The position numbers and the translations under genes are program-made. A stretch of DNA of 64,000 nt from Erpobdella octoculata (Eukaryota > Annelida > Clitellata > Hirudinida > Erpobdellidae), in contig OZ022246.1 of assembly GCA_963978895.1 (NCBI GenBank), forward strand, positions 9,533,294 to 9,597,293, in the 5' to 3' direction. Below, one piece after another: positions 49,366 to 62,728 of the stretch. Numbering within the stretch: the stretch's first letter is position 1; the number at the start of each line of letters is the position of its first letter. The notes beneath the pieces are model-generated. The model was not told where the DNA came from. It searched no databases and was given only the letters and a program-made list of their open reading frames with translations.

Positions 49366-49618
49366 AATATAAAAAGATAACATCTCCATTAAATATAAAA
49401 AGATAACATCCCCATTAAATATAAAAAGATAACATCCCCATTAAATATAAAGAGATAACATCTCCATTAAATATAAAGAAATAACATCCCCATTAAATAT
49501 AAAGAAATAAAATCCCCATTAAATATAAAGAAATAACATCCTCAACAATTATAAAGAGATAACATTCCCATTAATTATAAAGAGATAACATCTCCTTTAA
49601 TTATAAAGAGATAACAAA
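49366..49618. repeat. 26-bp tandem repeat, about 9-10 copies
   Basis: Units of the type CATCCCCATTAAATATAAAAAGATAA with slow drift to CATTCCCATTAATTATAAAGAG toward the right; in a SORBS-like intron. Confidence 0.9.
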
Positions 49619-49845
49619 TCTGTGTTTTGAAATAATATGTTTTTATTGAATTTTTCAAACATATATCTAACAAATTAAAATTGATTGATCCAAACTCACT
49701 AAGTGCAACGATCACCAGGTTTTTCAGTGACAAAATTTGAAGAAAAAACCTTTAATAGACATATTCAAAAATAGATTTATAACAGCATCGGGAAAACCCT
49801 ATAACCACGTTGCTTTTGAGAATTATTTACGATAAGAAAACATAC

Positions 49846-49960
49846 AGCTTGAGGATCTTGAAGAGCAATTGATGATTTCCCAGGCTCGTAGTCTTCAATT
49901 CTGGATGGTTTTATACTGTATCTTTTGTGAGTATAAGCCGCATATGGCGGAGTCCAAGTC
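49846..49960 (-). CDS. SORBS: SORBS-like gene exon: EYEPGKSS-type segment
   Basis: Acceptor TTCATCGAAG, donor CAAGCT|GTATGT; 38 codons plus one base. Encodes TWTPPYAAYTHKRYSIKPSR, IEDYEPGKSSIALQDPQA. SR(I/S)...YEPGKSSI is a conserved stretch between the SoHo region and the SH3 domains in SORBS proteins, which supports the assignment independently of the SH3 domains. Confidence 0.75.
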
Positions 49961-50069
49961 CTTCGATGAAAATTTTTTAGTTTTAAAAACCTCTACAGTA
50001 CCCAAGGTTAATAAACATCGCAGTAAATTGTTTTGGTCGGTGTGCGGTTATGTGCTTTGAAACAGTAGG

Positions 50070-51580
50070 CTGTGCAAACTAGCTGGGGAGTTGTTGCGAA
50101 TCGATCTAATTCATTTGAATATTGCTGAAAATTTCAACACTATGTAGCTTCAAGTCAGCTCTCATTTAATAAAGTTTATCATCTGAAAGATTTATTTTAC
50201 AAATAACTTGATAAATATTACGGTTGGTTTGTGAAAATTTAAAATTCCGCTACGCTATAAAAATCTTTAGTGGGTTAAGTAAAACTTTTAATAAATCACT
50301 TTAAATCTTTGTAATTTAAGAAATTAAAATTAAATCCATTACAACTATTTCATAAACGAATTTATAAAATTGTAGGAAAAATATAAAGGCTCTTAGAACT
50401 TTTCAATGATAACACTTCACTCCATCAATCGAATTTACTACTTCTATCGGCATTATAATTATAAAGTATTGAAAAAACCACGAATTGAAACTAACTGGTT
50501 CTGGTTTATAGAGTGTTGTGACTCTTTTGTGTTAACATTTGCTTCAGATTTGTTTACTTCTTGTTTGAGGTTGTTTTTGAAAACTTTTGAGGTTTTATCA
50601 CAGCCTGGGAATTAAAAATTGTTAAAAAATAAACAAATTATTTAATTATTTTACTATTTACATATAAAACCCGTAGCTCATTGAGAACAAACATAATAAT
50701 TTATCATTATTATTACTGATTATACGTGTTTGGTTGCATGAAAAATAAAGTTAAAATTTCATGCTTTCCGAGACTGTCAGTGCATAAAAAATCAATGGAA
50801 AAAATGAAAAAGATTTAAAAACAATAACAAATAGTGAGTGAATAACTTTTATTAGAAACAAATTAAATATTCGTTTGTTTAAGAAACTGTAATAACAGCA
50901 ACAAAATGAAACAATAATCAAAACAAACAAAAGAAACGCTAAAATTATCCACAAAATTTATTCTCTTACATTTTTTATATTCTTCATAAACTACTACATC
51001 CATGACCACCGAGAGAAAACCGAGAAATAAGTAACCCGAGTCTCATTGAAATTTTCAAGAAATAAACAATTTTTAAACACTTCTCCGTCTAAAAAACCTT
51101 GATGATCAGGATATGGCGGATAGTCATAAGTCAATTTAAAGTTAAAAATCGAAACATGTGATGTTTTTCTTCTAAAATACTTGATAAATCGATGTGGGGT
51201 ATTCGTACGCCATTTTAAAAAGAAAATCTCAAAATCAGAAATATTTCAAACCTTCAAAAAAATACGAGCCTCGGGGGAGTTATCCCTATCTCCCCTCTTT
51301 TCGATGATCAAGATTATGGATGTAAAAATTGTATAAACACTATAATTTCACTTTGGGAAATATCCCAATGTCACTTAGCAGAACGCACCAAGTTTTATTT
51401 ACTGGACTAAGCATACCAGCATAGAAAAAATATACCAACATCTTCGCATTCAGAAACCTCTGCTCTTGAAAACCCCATCAAGACACGTTACAAATTCTAA
51501 CAACCAAAGTTGATTTATGTTTCTCATTTATTAAAAATAACAATGTAATGCTTAAGAAAACCTGATTTAAATGAAATTTA
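50070..51580. other. Intron or intergenic sequence, no certain feature
   Basis: AT-rich. On the minus strand 51095-51140 reads LTYDYPPYPDHQ before GTTTTT, which might be a small exon, but no acceptor convinces me. No SoHo domain found. Confidence 0.4.
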
Positions 51581-51586
51581 TCTCAC

Positions 51587-51707
51587 CTTTCCTGCTATGA
51601 AACCAGGCTGGACTGATGATTCCTGTACATTTTAATTGTCTTTCAGCTGGCGTAGGTCTAAAAACTTCACTGTTCTTATGTGCATTAAAATTCATTATAT
51701 TCTTCAT
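51587..51707 (-). CDS. Candidate 5' exon of the SORBS-like gene
   Basis: ATG at 51707 opens MKNIMNFNAHKNSEVFRPTP, AERQLKCTGIISPAWFHSRK and ends at a good donor, AGGAAAG|GTGAGA (phase 1). It looks coding, but the phase does not match 49846-49960 directly and no known SORBS motif is present, so it could be an alternative first exon or belong to another gene. Confidence 0.45.
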
Positions 51708-51714
51708 ATGATGA

Positions 51715-53270
51715 TGATAATATTAATAATACGTTCAATAAACTCAGTTTATCACTTTTTTGAGGGCTTCAGCTGTCCTGTATAATTTAATAAATATTTT
51801 AAACTTGTTGATTACTAATTATTATATCGTTCAAATGTTATTAAAACTTGAATAAAATCATTGCAATCTAATTTTATTAACTTGCTAAATGAATAGTTAA
51901 TACCTGCAGCAAATAATTTATTAATAAATCATTTATTTCCAAAACTTTTATTTATTTAATATCAATTCAACTTGTTTTATTAGTAAATAACTGATGATTA
52001 TACTTTGTATTTGTGTTTATTTAATTAATTAATATAATATCCACCTTACTAATAAATTTAAAACATAAAGGTTTTTCCATTATTCCGAATGTTTCTGAAA
52101 AATGTTGTTTTTTGGTTTTAGCGGTTTTTTGAAGTTCTTTTTATGAAATAAGTTTCGAACCCGAATAAAACCGAGTTTTAAGAAAAATTTTGAAAATTTC
52201 ATATTTTTAAAGAATCCCAGAAATATTAAATCACTTCTTTGAGGGCTTCAGCAATAAATTTTGACCAAATTAAACAGAAATTCAGATTAACCAAGCCAGA
52301 AATTATAAAATCGCAAGTAGGTACCTATCTATAGAATTTGCTTTATTGTCACGTTCAGTGCCGCACATGACAATAAATTTTAATTGACACGCCTTAAAAT
52401 GCACCAGACATCTAAACTTATAATCTTATAACGTTTATGTTTTGAGATTATACGGATGAAGTGGGTTATGCCATAATAATCTGCGCGATTTCATTTCGAG
52501 AAAAAGGGCGTATATTAGCAGTTAAGCAGCTCCAAAAATCTCAATTAGAACCGTTTTTGACCAAAACGGGAAATACTCAATGAGTGAACATCGGCAGTTC
52601 ATCTTTGTCATGAAAGTGAAAATATTTCTGATTCAAGCTTTTCTGCTCTGCAACCATGTTGAATTTGATGCATTCAATGAGTTCGTAGTTTGTATGAATC
52701 GACAACTGGAACTATGTTTCTGAAGAAAAGGAGGAAAAAAGCTTTCAGTCACCCACCGTTCAATCTTCTTCATCAACACTGAACCAATAATGAAGATGAT
52801 GATGATGAATAGCTGTTGTTTACATTTTAAAATTTCTTATATTAACTTCACTGCTGATCTTGTTTTATTGCTTGAATGTTTGTTAAACTTAAAAGTGAAA
52901 ATTAACTAATCCAATCAAACTGAAACTTGAAATATAGGCTCACTCTGTTGACAATTCAGTTGATTAAATTTTGAAAATTTTCTAAAAAGAAAATTTTATT
53001 TTTAATTTGAAATAATTATTTTTTGATACAACATCAAATCAAACATAATTACCTATATAAATTTGTATATTTAAAAATGTAAAAAATAATATTTTAAAAG
53101 AAAAATTTAATTAAATGAAAAGCTGGCAAATCCTGAAATATGAGGGATTTGTGATAAAAACCTCGTTTCAGCTATTTGCTTGCTATTTTTATGTTTTATT
53201 AATAAAAAACATTTGTTCACTTGTTAAAATACCACGTATTTAAATTTATTGCAGGAAATTTTATGACTCT
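51715..53270. other. No gene recognised
   Basis: AT-rich with no coding frame or clear repeat; GATGATGATGAT at 52794-52808. Confidence 0.5.
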
Positions 53271-53282
53271 TGATCAAGTTAA

Positions 53283-53560
53283 AGCAGAGGCGTAGCGAGG
53301 GGGGCCAGGGGAGACACTTGTTTCCGGTCGAAGGGCTGGAGGGGCGCATTTTCAGTGAGCAAAACAGTTTTTTTCTTTATCTAACAATTTTTATGGCTCC
53401 CAATACCCCCCCCCCCATTTATCAGTTTTTTTAGAATGAAACATGAAAAGAGGGTTTCGATATTTTTTTTTGAAAAGTGGCCCAACTACCCACTTCCCCC
53501 CGGTCATCAGGTTTTTTGAAAGCAAAAAGCAAAAGAGGTTTTGTAGGGAGTGCCGCAGAT
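53283..53560. repeat. GC-rich dispersed-repeat-like patch
   Basis: GAGGCGTAGCGAGGGGGGCC, GGAGGGGCGCATTTT, C(13) and CCCCCCGGTCATCAG in AT-rich surroundings; the GGCGTAGCGAGGGGGGC start is of a kind often seen at transposon ends. Class unknown. Confidence 0.35.
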
Positions 53561-54369
53561 TTTGTGTTTTGTCTCCGTGCGCAGAAGACCCTCTGAGTTA
53601 AAGAACAGTTTACAGTTGTACCTACAACCGGTTAAATCAATTTTTTGATGTAGCACGGCAACTGTTCAGAATAAGTTTCAAATATCCTCGATTTTTCAAA
53701 AACGGTTTTCCTACAAACTAACATGCTAAATCTTTTTATCAGAACAATGTTTTAAATTCGCAAATTAAGCCGAAAGAAAATAAAAACAAAAAAAGCAAAA
53801 TTTTAAGAAAATTTGAATTTTTAACGTTGATTATTTATCATCTTTTGTGCACAAAAATCTTCCCACATTAAACTTTGGCCAATCTGTTAGATGGATGTGT
53901 GAGTTTGTGTGTATGTGTCTACATGTGTGTGCAATTGTATGCATGTGTGTGCATACAAATGTGTGCGTTCGTGGCATCAAAGCATATTCAATTATGAACA
54001 TGTGTTCATTTGATACCGTTCTGTTGTAAAAGTTATAAATGATAAAAACTTCTGTACATGTGGATGAAATTGACAATTCTCGATAATTGAATTCTTAAAA
54101 GAAAATCAAAGCAATCGTTTGGTGAAAAAATAATCTACTGCAACTTTTTGAAGAAAAAATAATTTTTTTCCACAACTTAATTGGCCAATTTGAACTTAAG
54201 AATTGGCTGAACAAGCTGCCAGTGAAGTTTTTATTATCAAAAATTTTGAATTTTTCTGAAATATAAGACTTCATACATTGTAATATTCCGAAATATATCG
54301 TATCTTAACATCACACTGTTAACAGTGGCAACGTAAATAAGATAAGATAGATTAGATTTCCACATTAGA

Positions 54370-54540
54370 ATACGTGCTGCACGGGTCGATATGTTGCGAT
54401 CCGGTCGGTCCGTTTCATAAGCCGAAATTCCAGGTTCAGCACAAGCCTGTTCTGTCTAGTTTGGCAAAAGATCTCGGGCCGGGCCGGTCCGTTTGAAAAC
54501 CCTAAAACCACGGCCCGGCCCGGCCCATGCAGTAATCTAT
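54370..54540. repeat. GC-rich GGCCCGG repeat family, copy 3
   Basis: CCGGTCGGTCCGTTTCATAA, GCCGAAATTCCAGG, GGGCCGGGCCGGTCCGTTTG, CGGCCCGGCCCGGCCCATG; shares TCCGTTTCATAAGCC with copy 2. Confidence 0.45.
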
Positions 54541-54702
54541 TCCACATGCTAGGATCTTTGGAATTTGTAACCGCCACATATTTAACAAAAACTAACCGTG
54601 ATTTTAACTACATACCCACAAAAGTCATTTTTTACAGAGGCATTCTTTCCATCAAGAAATTTATTTTTTGCTCTTGGTAGTAGTTTTTTATTCTATTACT
54701 AA

Positions 54703-54978
<276 letters not shown>

Positions 54979-55679
54979 TCTATTTGTCGTCATCATGGAA
55001 CGATTTGGAGAAAAAGGTTACATCTCATTTGATATGTCGACGCTTCCTAGAAATCAATGGTAGAAATTTAACAGAAACAATTTAATCGAGAACCATCCCA
55101 AAAGTAGATGTATGAACGACACATTAAAATTGCTAAACTAAGCCAAATAAACGTGTTTTTATTTTTAAAAAATTTGCAAAAATGCTAGTGTTTGTGTTAT
55201 TAAATTCTGAAAATAGATAAATAAAAATGTAAATGTCAACAAAATTTTAAAAAAATCTGAACTGTTCACGATTACAAACCATGAATAGAATTAGAGAATT
55301 ACATGTTACATAGACGATTCATTTTAACAGACTGATTACCTAAACCACTGAATAGCTGCACTCCAGAACTCTTACTAGTAAAGATATGATGAACAGTCAA
55401 AATATCTATCGAACCTCATGCTTTCCCACATCAACTCTCTTTTCTGAGCTGCCCGGTACCTTGCATCACATCATCACATTTTATTTACATTTGCATCACT
55501 TTTTTACTAATAGTTTGTTAACCTAAAAAATCTTTTACTCGCTCATTCAGATGGCTGAAATGACTCTACAGCCATACATTTATCGACAACAAACAGCAGA
55601 CAGGTGAAAGGTTAATCTAAGAGACCGTTGACCATCACATACAAATGTATTACTGAAACGCCTCGGTTTGAAGTGTCGT

Positions 55680-56010
55680 TCTTGAATGGTTCAGATCCTA
55701 TTTGACCGGACGTTCTTTCTCAATACGCTTTGGCGCATCAGCGTCAGCGGTGACATCATGAACATGTGGAGTACCTCAGGGGTCTGTGCTGGGCCCACTT
55801 CTTTTTACATTATATACAGCCGAACTCGAGGAAGTCATCAGGGCGCATGGTCTCCAATGCCACATGTACGCCGACGACACACAAGTCTACGGCCGCTGCC
55901 GACCGGAGCACGCGGACTCTCTTGCCATGAAGGTCTCGAGATGCGTAGACGCTGTCGACCGCTGGATGTTCATCAGCCGTCTCCTGTTGAATTCCAATAA
56001 GACGGAATCT
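55680..56010 (+). pseudogene. LINE reverse transcriptase fragment
   Basis: Frames combine to [39 protein letters not shown] and [40 protein letters not shown] motifs B to D with an intact YADD. A stop lies just before TCGVPQGS. The frame runs without a break into antisense Helitron sequence at 56012. Confidence 0.85.
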
Positions 56011-56011
56011 C

Positions 56012-56236
56012 CCTTATTGCATTCAGAGATAATTTTTGCTTTGATGCAATTTTGCGCGAGCTCTTCAATCACTAAACGTGTTCCATTACACATGCCCTTT
56101 TTCGGATTAAGATTTCTTAACAGCATTATGATGACTCCTTTTTTCAATAGCAAAGCATGAGGAGGCATTCCTGAGGGGTCTGTTCATTAAGAAATTCAAC
56201 TGGAAAATTGAGAGTATCATTTGGGTCCTCGCTAAC
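56012..56236 (-). pseudogene. Helitron helicase C-terminal fragment
   Basis: The minus strand reads PVEFLN, then [40 protein letters not shown], homologous to VGSVVIMLRNLNQPKLCNGT in the 23614-25049 helicase but of a different family. Confidence 0.8.
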
Positions 56237-56238
56237 TA

Positions 56239-57162
56239 ATGAATCAGCGCTATAGTAAAATTGTGCATATAGAGAAACGATTTGGTCCTGTTTTAGAAAA
56301 TGAAGAGTATCTGCTAGCAACAGTGATAATTCCCCAATTCAAATTGAATTTTTTGTCCGATGAGCAAAAAAAATATTTGAATAAAGAAAAATTATTGACT
56401 TACATAAAAGAGATGAATCTAGAGCTTGAAAAATCAGGTTTATTTAACTTGTATTTAATTGCAAATGTTAAAAGGTTTTTATTGGTTAACAATTAACAAT
56501 ACACAGCATTATTGTTTAATTATTGTTTATATAAATATCTTTGCAGGTTGTAAATCTAGAAGCCCTACTTCAAAAACAATCACCTCTGTTGACAATGATC
56601 AGTGCAGTGAAAATGACGATTTGTACGACTATATGGATACCATACCAAACTCCTTTGACAATGTATTGGCTGAACAGCTTAATGATTATTTATCAAACCC
56701 GTCCAAGAACATCCAAAGTCTCTTCCATTATCCAGATGTTTGTGCAGCATTTATAAAGCTCAATTCAACATTGCCAAGTTCAGCAGCAGTTGAAAGACTT
56801 TTTAGTGTAGCAGGACAAATTTTATCTGACAGACGAAGTAAATTGTCTGATAACATATCCATATGATGATTTTTTAAGAGATCATCTTAGATATTCTGTA
56901 AATGCTTTTGATAGTATCATTTTGTAAATAATTGTGTAAATAAAAATGTAAATAATTATATTCTGTTCTTGGAAATTACATTTGTTTAAAATTTTAATGT
57001 TAAAAAGTAGTTAACTACTAGTTAACTACTAGGCAGTAGTTAAGTAGGTAGTTAATAACTACTGCTTTTAAAAGTAGTTAGGAAATAGTTACTAACTACT
57101 TTTTTTGTGAGTAGTTAAATAAAGTAGTTAACTACTTTTAAAGTAGTTAAAAACCATCACTG
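56239..57162 (+). pseudogene. hAT element: transposase C-terminus, one intron, 3' terminal repeat
   Basis: 56239-56496 encodes KRFGPVLENEEYLLATVIIP...LFNLYLIANVKRF. After an apparent 60-bp intron ending CTTTGCAG the frame continues at 56546: NSFDNVLAEQLNDYLSNPSK, ALFHYPDVC-like and KLNSTLPSSAAVERLFSVAG, ILSDRRSKLSDN, the hAT dimerisation motif. Downstream AGTAGTTA-type subterminal repeats end at CCATCACTG (57154-57162). The 5' part is missing at the Helitron junction. Confidence 0.85.
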
Positions 57163-57163
57163 G

Positions 57164-57197
<34 letters not shown>

Positions 57198-57203
57198 TAT
57201 CTG

Positions 57204-57234
<31 letters not shown>

Positions 57235-57310
57235 GTGTATGTATGTATATATATATGTATGTATATATATATGTATATATATATATGTATGTATATATAT
57301 ATATATATCT
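57163..57310. repeat. (TA)n / (TATG)n microsatellite
   Basis: Simple sequence between the hAT end and the PLE2 pseudo-LTR. Confidence 0.95.
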
Positions 57311-57344
57311 GTTAATAATGTAAGATGGCATAAGATTTTCTTTA

Positions 57345-57545
57345 AGACAAGCTCGATTAAAAATAAGTCTCCATTTAGCCGCTATGAGTTTTATAGATAC
57401 TTTCTCAATATTTCGGAACAATGTTTTTTGTTTACTGCAACACGTATTAAGAAAAGTATTAACATTTAAAACTTTCTTTATTTCAGACTTACGGGCCGTT
57501 TCGGCTTTCGCCATCTTCAGAGTCTGTAAATACGATCGCGTAAAA
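57345..57545 (-). mobile_element. PLE2 pseudo-LTR
   Basis: Minus-strand leader peptide [20 protein letters not shown], then [20 protein letters not shown]; related to the leaders of PLE1 and PLE3. Its truncated end also meets a TA-rich array. Confidence 0.7.
57484..57526 (-). ncRNA. Hammerhead ribozyme motif (PLE2)
   Basis: On the minus strand: CAGACT | CTGAAGA | T-GGC-GAAA-GCC | GAA | ACG-GCC-CGT | A | AGTCTG. All six pairs of stem I differ from PLE1 yet remain complementary; stem III is 3 bp with a GCC loop; predicted cleavage after GTA. Confidence 0.8.
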
Positions 57546-57835
57546 GGAGGCAAAAGATAAGAAAACATGTAATAACTAAATATACAAATAAACTAATATC
57601 CTCAAGAAATTATCTCAATAGAAGGATATTAATAAAAATAATCAAATTTAGACAATGTAATTAAATTAACGTACATAAAATAAACTGGAGTTATGAGGAT
57701 AAAATAAGTATAATTAAAAACGTTTAATTAAAGGATAAAATAATAGTAGCAGTAATAATAATAATAAAAGCAAGTATTATGATAATAAATGATTAAATTA
57801 AGTCGAAATTACATAAGATATTTAAATAAATAAAA

Positions 57836-58738
57836 TCAAGAATATCTCCGCTTTCGTCGAACAGTGATGTTCTCGTTTGAAAGTAAATGGAGGAAGGAAC
57901 TGGATGAGTACGAACAATTGTCATCAATCGGACATTCTTCTTCGACACAGGTGCGCGCGGTATCATCAAGACTAACAGGTTGATCCAAGTCATCAACAAC
58001 GGTCGTGTAAGAACTAGGACTTTCTGTGAGGATATTTTCTAAAGTATCTTTAGATGACGGATCTTGCGTGGTATCGAAATATTGCGAAAAAGAGCATTTG
58101 TCCAAAACGTCAGGACTGTTTGTTTTATACATATCACACTTGTGATTCGGCTGAGACTCATCAGGTGAATCAGTCTCAAGAAAATTATCAAGTGATTGAA
58201 CGAGATCAACAGAGCAGCAGTTACCGTGGAATTCATTAACAATGGAAACATCAAGAGTCGCGTTAGAAAAGGTATCGAGAAGATGACCATTTGAAGGATC
58301 AATAGGACCCATGCTATTTCCGTTAATCGAAGTGTCAACATTGTCAGAGGCAGTCAAAACATTGTTACTCTTTTCAAAATTCGGTCGTGAAGCAATGTCC
58401 TCAGTGAATCCAAATAATCTAAGAGTTGTAGAAAACTTTTCAAATTGTTTATTAATTGAAGGGCAGAGTTTCTGAATATAAAGAGCTTCTTTTATTTTAA
58501 GTCGAAGAGGATCATATTCTTTAACAACAATATTCGCATTAGCAACAAGAACTTCACGTGTGAGTTTTCGATGATGTATTGTTTCAAAATGCTGTCGAAT
58601 ACTGCCGGATTGCAGATGCATTGTTAACCTACGAGACAATTTAGTTCTGGTATGACCAATATATTGTTCCACCTTACTGTGTGGCAACGGACATTTAAAT
58701 TGGTATACCAAGTTGGTTTGCTGTTCTATTATTGGCAA
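57836..58738 (-). pseudogene. PLE2: GIY-YIG endonuclease and C-terminal tail
   Basis: [40 protein letters not shown], then LKIKEALYIQKLCPSINKQ. The tail of about 190 residues is acidic and Ser-rich and ends HLLSNENITVRRKRRYS at 57836. It lies one frame off the RT part, joined near 58735 (both frames read the [10 protein letters not shown] / IEQQTNLVY overlap). Confidence 0.85.
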
Positions 58739-59820
58739 TTACAAGGTTAAAAAGTTTGAGGTTTTTATAGTAAATATATAACTTCAACACGTTATTATTA
58801 GGATGTATAACTGAAACTTCTTTACTGATAATTCTACGTAAAACAGATTCGTCCAATTTATAATCGGAATGCATCTGATTTCTATAGAACAAGGTTATTA
58901 GTTTGATGTTGTCCTCTTTTACCTTCTGTGTAGAGGATTCTTTGGTAACCATCTTGGTAACAAAACTATTGATGGCGTTGTCGACAACGGTATTAGAGAA
59001 GTTATTGTTGATAAGAACTTTTTTAATCCTTTCGACTTCGATGTTGAACTCCATCCAATTCTCAGAAAATCTGTATGCCCGTAATAAATAACTATTGATG
59101 ACACTAGCCTTATATCTGTCGGGACACTCGCTATCACCATTTAGACAGACACCATTATTGGTTGGTTTAATGTAGACTTTTGTTTTGAGTCCGCTCTCGG
59201 TGGAAGTAATAAGAGTATCTAAGAAATGTACTTGTTGTTTATTTTGATGATTCAAATCAACAGTAAAATGTAGAACGGATTTTTCTTCAAAACTATCCCT
59301 CAATTTAAACAAATCAGACTCATTTTCCACAAGAAGAAAAATATCTTCGACATATCTAGCGTATAATAATGGTTTGGGATTGAAATTTAACAGAACAGTT
59401 GTCTCTAAATTTCCCATATAAAAATTGGCGAATGTAGGTCCGAGTGGAGACCCCATGGCGACACCGTCGACTTGGAGGTATAAATTATTATTAGGATGTC
59501 GAAATGGTGATTCTGAAGTACAGATAGTCAAAATTTGTTTCAAAAGCTCTTCAGGAATTCTTGGAGGAGGCAACGTTGAATGATTATACACGTAACGGCA
59601 GATAATTGAAATTGTCTCTTGAACAGGTACATTAGTAAATAAACTTTCAACATCTAAAGATGCACAAATTCCTTTATTCTTGCAACCGTGAACCAAGTCA
59701 ACAAAATCCAGAGACGATTTTAGACTATATTGATTAGGACAAAATGGAAAAATTATCTTGTTGATATATTTAGCTAAATGATATGTAGGAGTAGGGCATT
59801 GAGAGATTATTGGACGTATA
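58735..59820 (-). pseudogene. PLE2: reverse transcriptase, 5'-truncated
   Basis: Starts at [20 protein letters not shown] next to a TA array. Motif [17 protein letters not shown], motif [19 protein letters not shown], motif [12 protein letters not shown], then [20 protein letters not shown]. The first catalytic Asp of the YxDD box is Glu (codon 59346-59348), which should inactivate the enzyme. The N-terminal fingers are missing. Confidence 0.88.
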
Positions 59821-59822
59821 TA

Positions 59823-59889
<67 letters not shown>

Positions 59890-60090
59890 ATATATGTATA
59901 TATATATATATGTATATATATACATATATATATATAAGTATATATATATATATCAATGATATATATGTATATATATATATATATGTATATGTGTGTATAT
60001 ATATATATATATGTATGTATGTATATATATATATGTATAAATATATATGTATATATATACATATATATATATATATACATATATATATTC

Positions 60091-60121
<31 letters not shown>

Positions 60122-60128
60122 TATCAAT
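59821..60128. repeat. (TA)n / (TATG)n microsatellite cluster
   Basis: TA-rich simple sequence with TATG and TGTG interruptions at the truncated 5' end of PLE2. Confidence 0.95.
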
Positions 60129-60129
60129 G

Positions 60130-61225
60130 ATAAAAATTTTTATTTAATAACTACTATACGACTAATTACATAAGCGTGACAGATTCAGTGAGTGACGTGG
60201 TCTACTATTATATTAATCTTTAAAATAAAACTAATTTAACTAAAAATGTTGAGTTTTGAATAACATAAAACGAGTGGGTGTGAAATGGAAATAGAAGACA
60301 CAGAGAAAATCTAGATAATTTCCTCACCCAGAAGGTCTGAATCAAGATCAAAGAAATGAGTCAGTAATGAGTGATTTAATCTCTTTAAAAAACAGTTTTC
60401 TAGAATCAAAATTTCAATTGCACCAGGTTTTAATGTTACAAAATCAATCATTCAATACTATTATTAGTTTTTCAATAAACCATATTTATTCCATCCATAA
60501 ATCAATTTGGGCATTATTTTAATTTCCGGACATCAACGGTAGTGCGCAATAACGCTAAGAATAATAATGAATCGGTCCAGATCAGCTTATTATTCTAAGA
60601 AAATTGAAAACAACTTCGAGGAGAGTATGATTATGATTATATGTATGTTCAGACAATAACAATAATGAATGTGGAAGTTGTACGTTGGTTCGAGAGGCTG
60701 ATTGAGGTGGAATTTCATGTTTACATTATAATAGGTCTATGACGACTCCAAGCTGTGGTTGTAATAATAATAATAATAATAATAATGATTATGACGATGA
60801 TCACGCTGATAATAAAGATAACATTAAATAAAATATAATATCGATATTAATATTTTTACAAGTATTAATTATAATAATAATAATAGTATAATAGAAATTA
60901 TGAACAAAAGCGTGAAATGTTTCCTAATTTGTTTATTATTTTGACCATGTTAGCTAAAAAGTACAAATATCAAATCTCGCTAAAATAAGCATTGAAAGCA
61001 ATTCTCTTACCTCAATGAGTTAGAGCACTACTTAATTGACACTGAAAATCTGAAGTTTCACGAAGCGTTGCTGCAACGCACAAAACCACAAGCAAAAATA
61101 AGCAGAGCTGTTACACACGCCAGGTAGGTACATATTATAGATAGAATACAGAAGACTGTGCAAATACTGATAGGAGACGTATGATGAAACTTCTAGAGAA
61201 AAGAATAAATGCACAATTTCGTACA
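60130..61225. other. No gene recognised
   Basis: AT-rich, with small AAT and GAT trinucleotide runs near 60760-60800; no coding evidence. Confidence 0.5.
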
Positions 61226-61227
61226 AA

Positions 61228-61229
<2 letters not shown>

Positions 61230-61322
<93 letters not shown>
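61230..61322. repeat. (TA)n array
   Basis: About 93 bp pure TA. Confidence 0.97.
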
Positions 61323-61324
<2 letters not shown>

Positions 61325-61496
61325 TCTTGTTATCACATATCTTCGTAATCGTCGATTAGAAATGCAAATCTGCTGATCCTTTTGAGTTTCGTGCGTTAAA
61401 TCATAAATAAAGATTGACTTGAATCGTGTTTTGTTATTCTTGATGAACTTTAGTTGCTGCTTGCTATGTCTGTTTATATTTTTTAGATTTGTTTTG

Positions 61497-61700
<204 letters not shown>

Positions 61701-61704
61701 AGTT

Positions 61705-62720
61705 GAATCTTGAAATGTCGAATTTTATACAGAAATTATAGGATGAATTAAAAGTTTCAAGCTCTGATATAAATCAAGCAGTATGTAAACAATTCATTCA
61801 CTAAAAAGTTGCTTACAACCTGGAAGGAGTAGGAAGTAACGAAGAAAAATATAAACACAACAGAAGCATATTTTTGAATAAAAATTTTATTTTTTGGAAT
61901 TTTTTTATGAAATCGAATCAAGCAAGAAATGGCTTTTCATTACTCTAAGTTGTGTTTTTTTTAACAAAACCTTTTATATCAACAAAACAGAGATCAGCGT
62001 GTTTGAACAAACATATAAACAACTCAAACAACTTATCTTGGCATTGAGATCTCGTCCTCGAGATTATAACAAACGAGACCAAGATCAGCCTCGAGTATTA
62101 ACAAACCTGTTGTCACAATGAGTTTAGATGTAATGTAGATGCTATGTATGTAATATAGTACTAATTTAGATGTAATGTAAAAGTAATGCAGAAGTAATGT
62201 AGTAATAGTTTAGATGTATTTTAGTTCTAATTTAGATGTAATGTGGAAGTAATGAAACGCGAATTTGTATAGTATCTTTTTACAAGAAAACAAAGATACA
62301 GATAAATGAAGTAGAGTGAAATAAATAATTTTAAAGTAAAATGGAACTGCAATACGAGAAATGCTCGTATATATGAGAAAATCACAGATCTTTCCTAACA
62401 GAAGAAATTCCGAATATACATATATGTATATTCTTATTCTTCAATTAATTTAGGCACTTATAACACAATATATGTTCTATTTGGCTCAATTCGGTGTCCA
62501 AAATAAAATTTCGTTTATATTGTTTCACCATATTGGTTTATCAATCAGGAAGTTTGTACGGGTAGGCACATTTAATTTTTCATTAAGGACTCGTACAATC
62601 AATCAGCACTTGATTAACAAACGACAAGCTGGCGACGACTGTGGAACTTTCCAGAAGGCAAACGATCGATTGTTATCTTCATCATCATGATCATCATCAT
62701 CATCGTTGGCCATTCACTGT
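61705..62720. other. No gene recognised
   Basis: 62110-62260 contains a loose repeat of TAGATGTAATGTAAAAGTAATG; otherwise AT-rich, without coding evidence. Confidence 0.45.
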
Positions 62721-62728
62721 TTGGATCG

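Noticed and set aside
48045..49618. CRISPR-like array because of regular 26-bp repeats
   Set aside because: Units are directly tandem, AT-rich, without spacers, in a eukaryotic intron.
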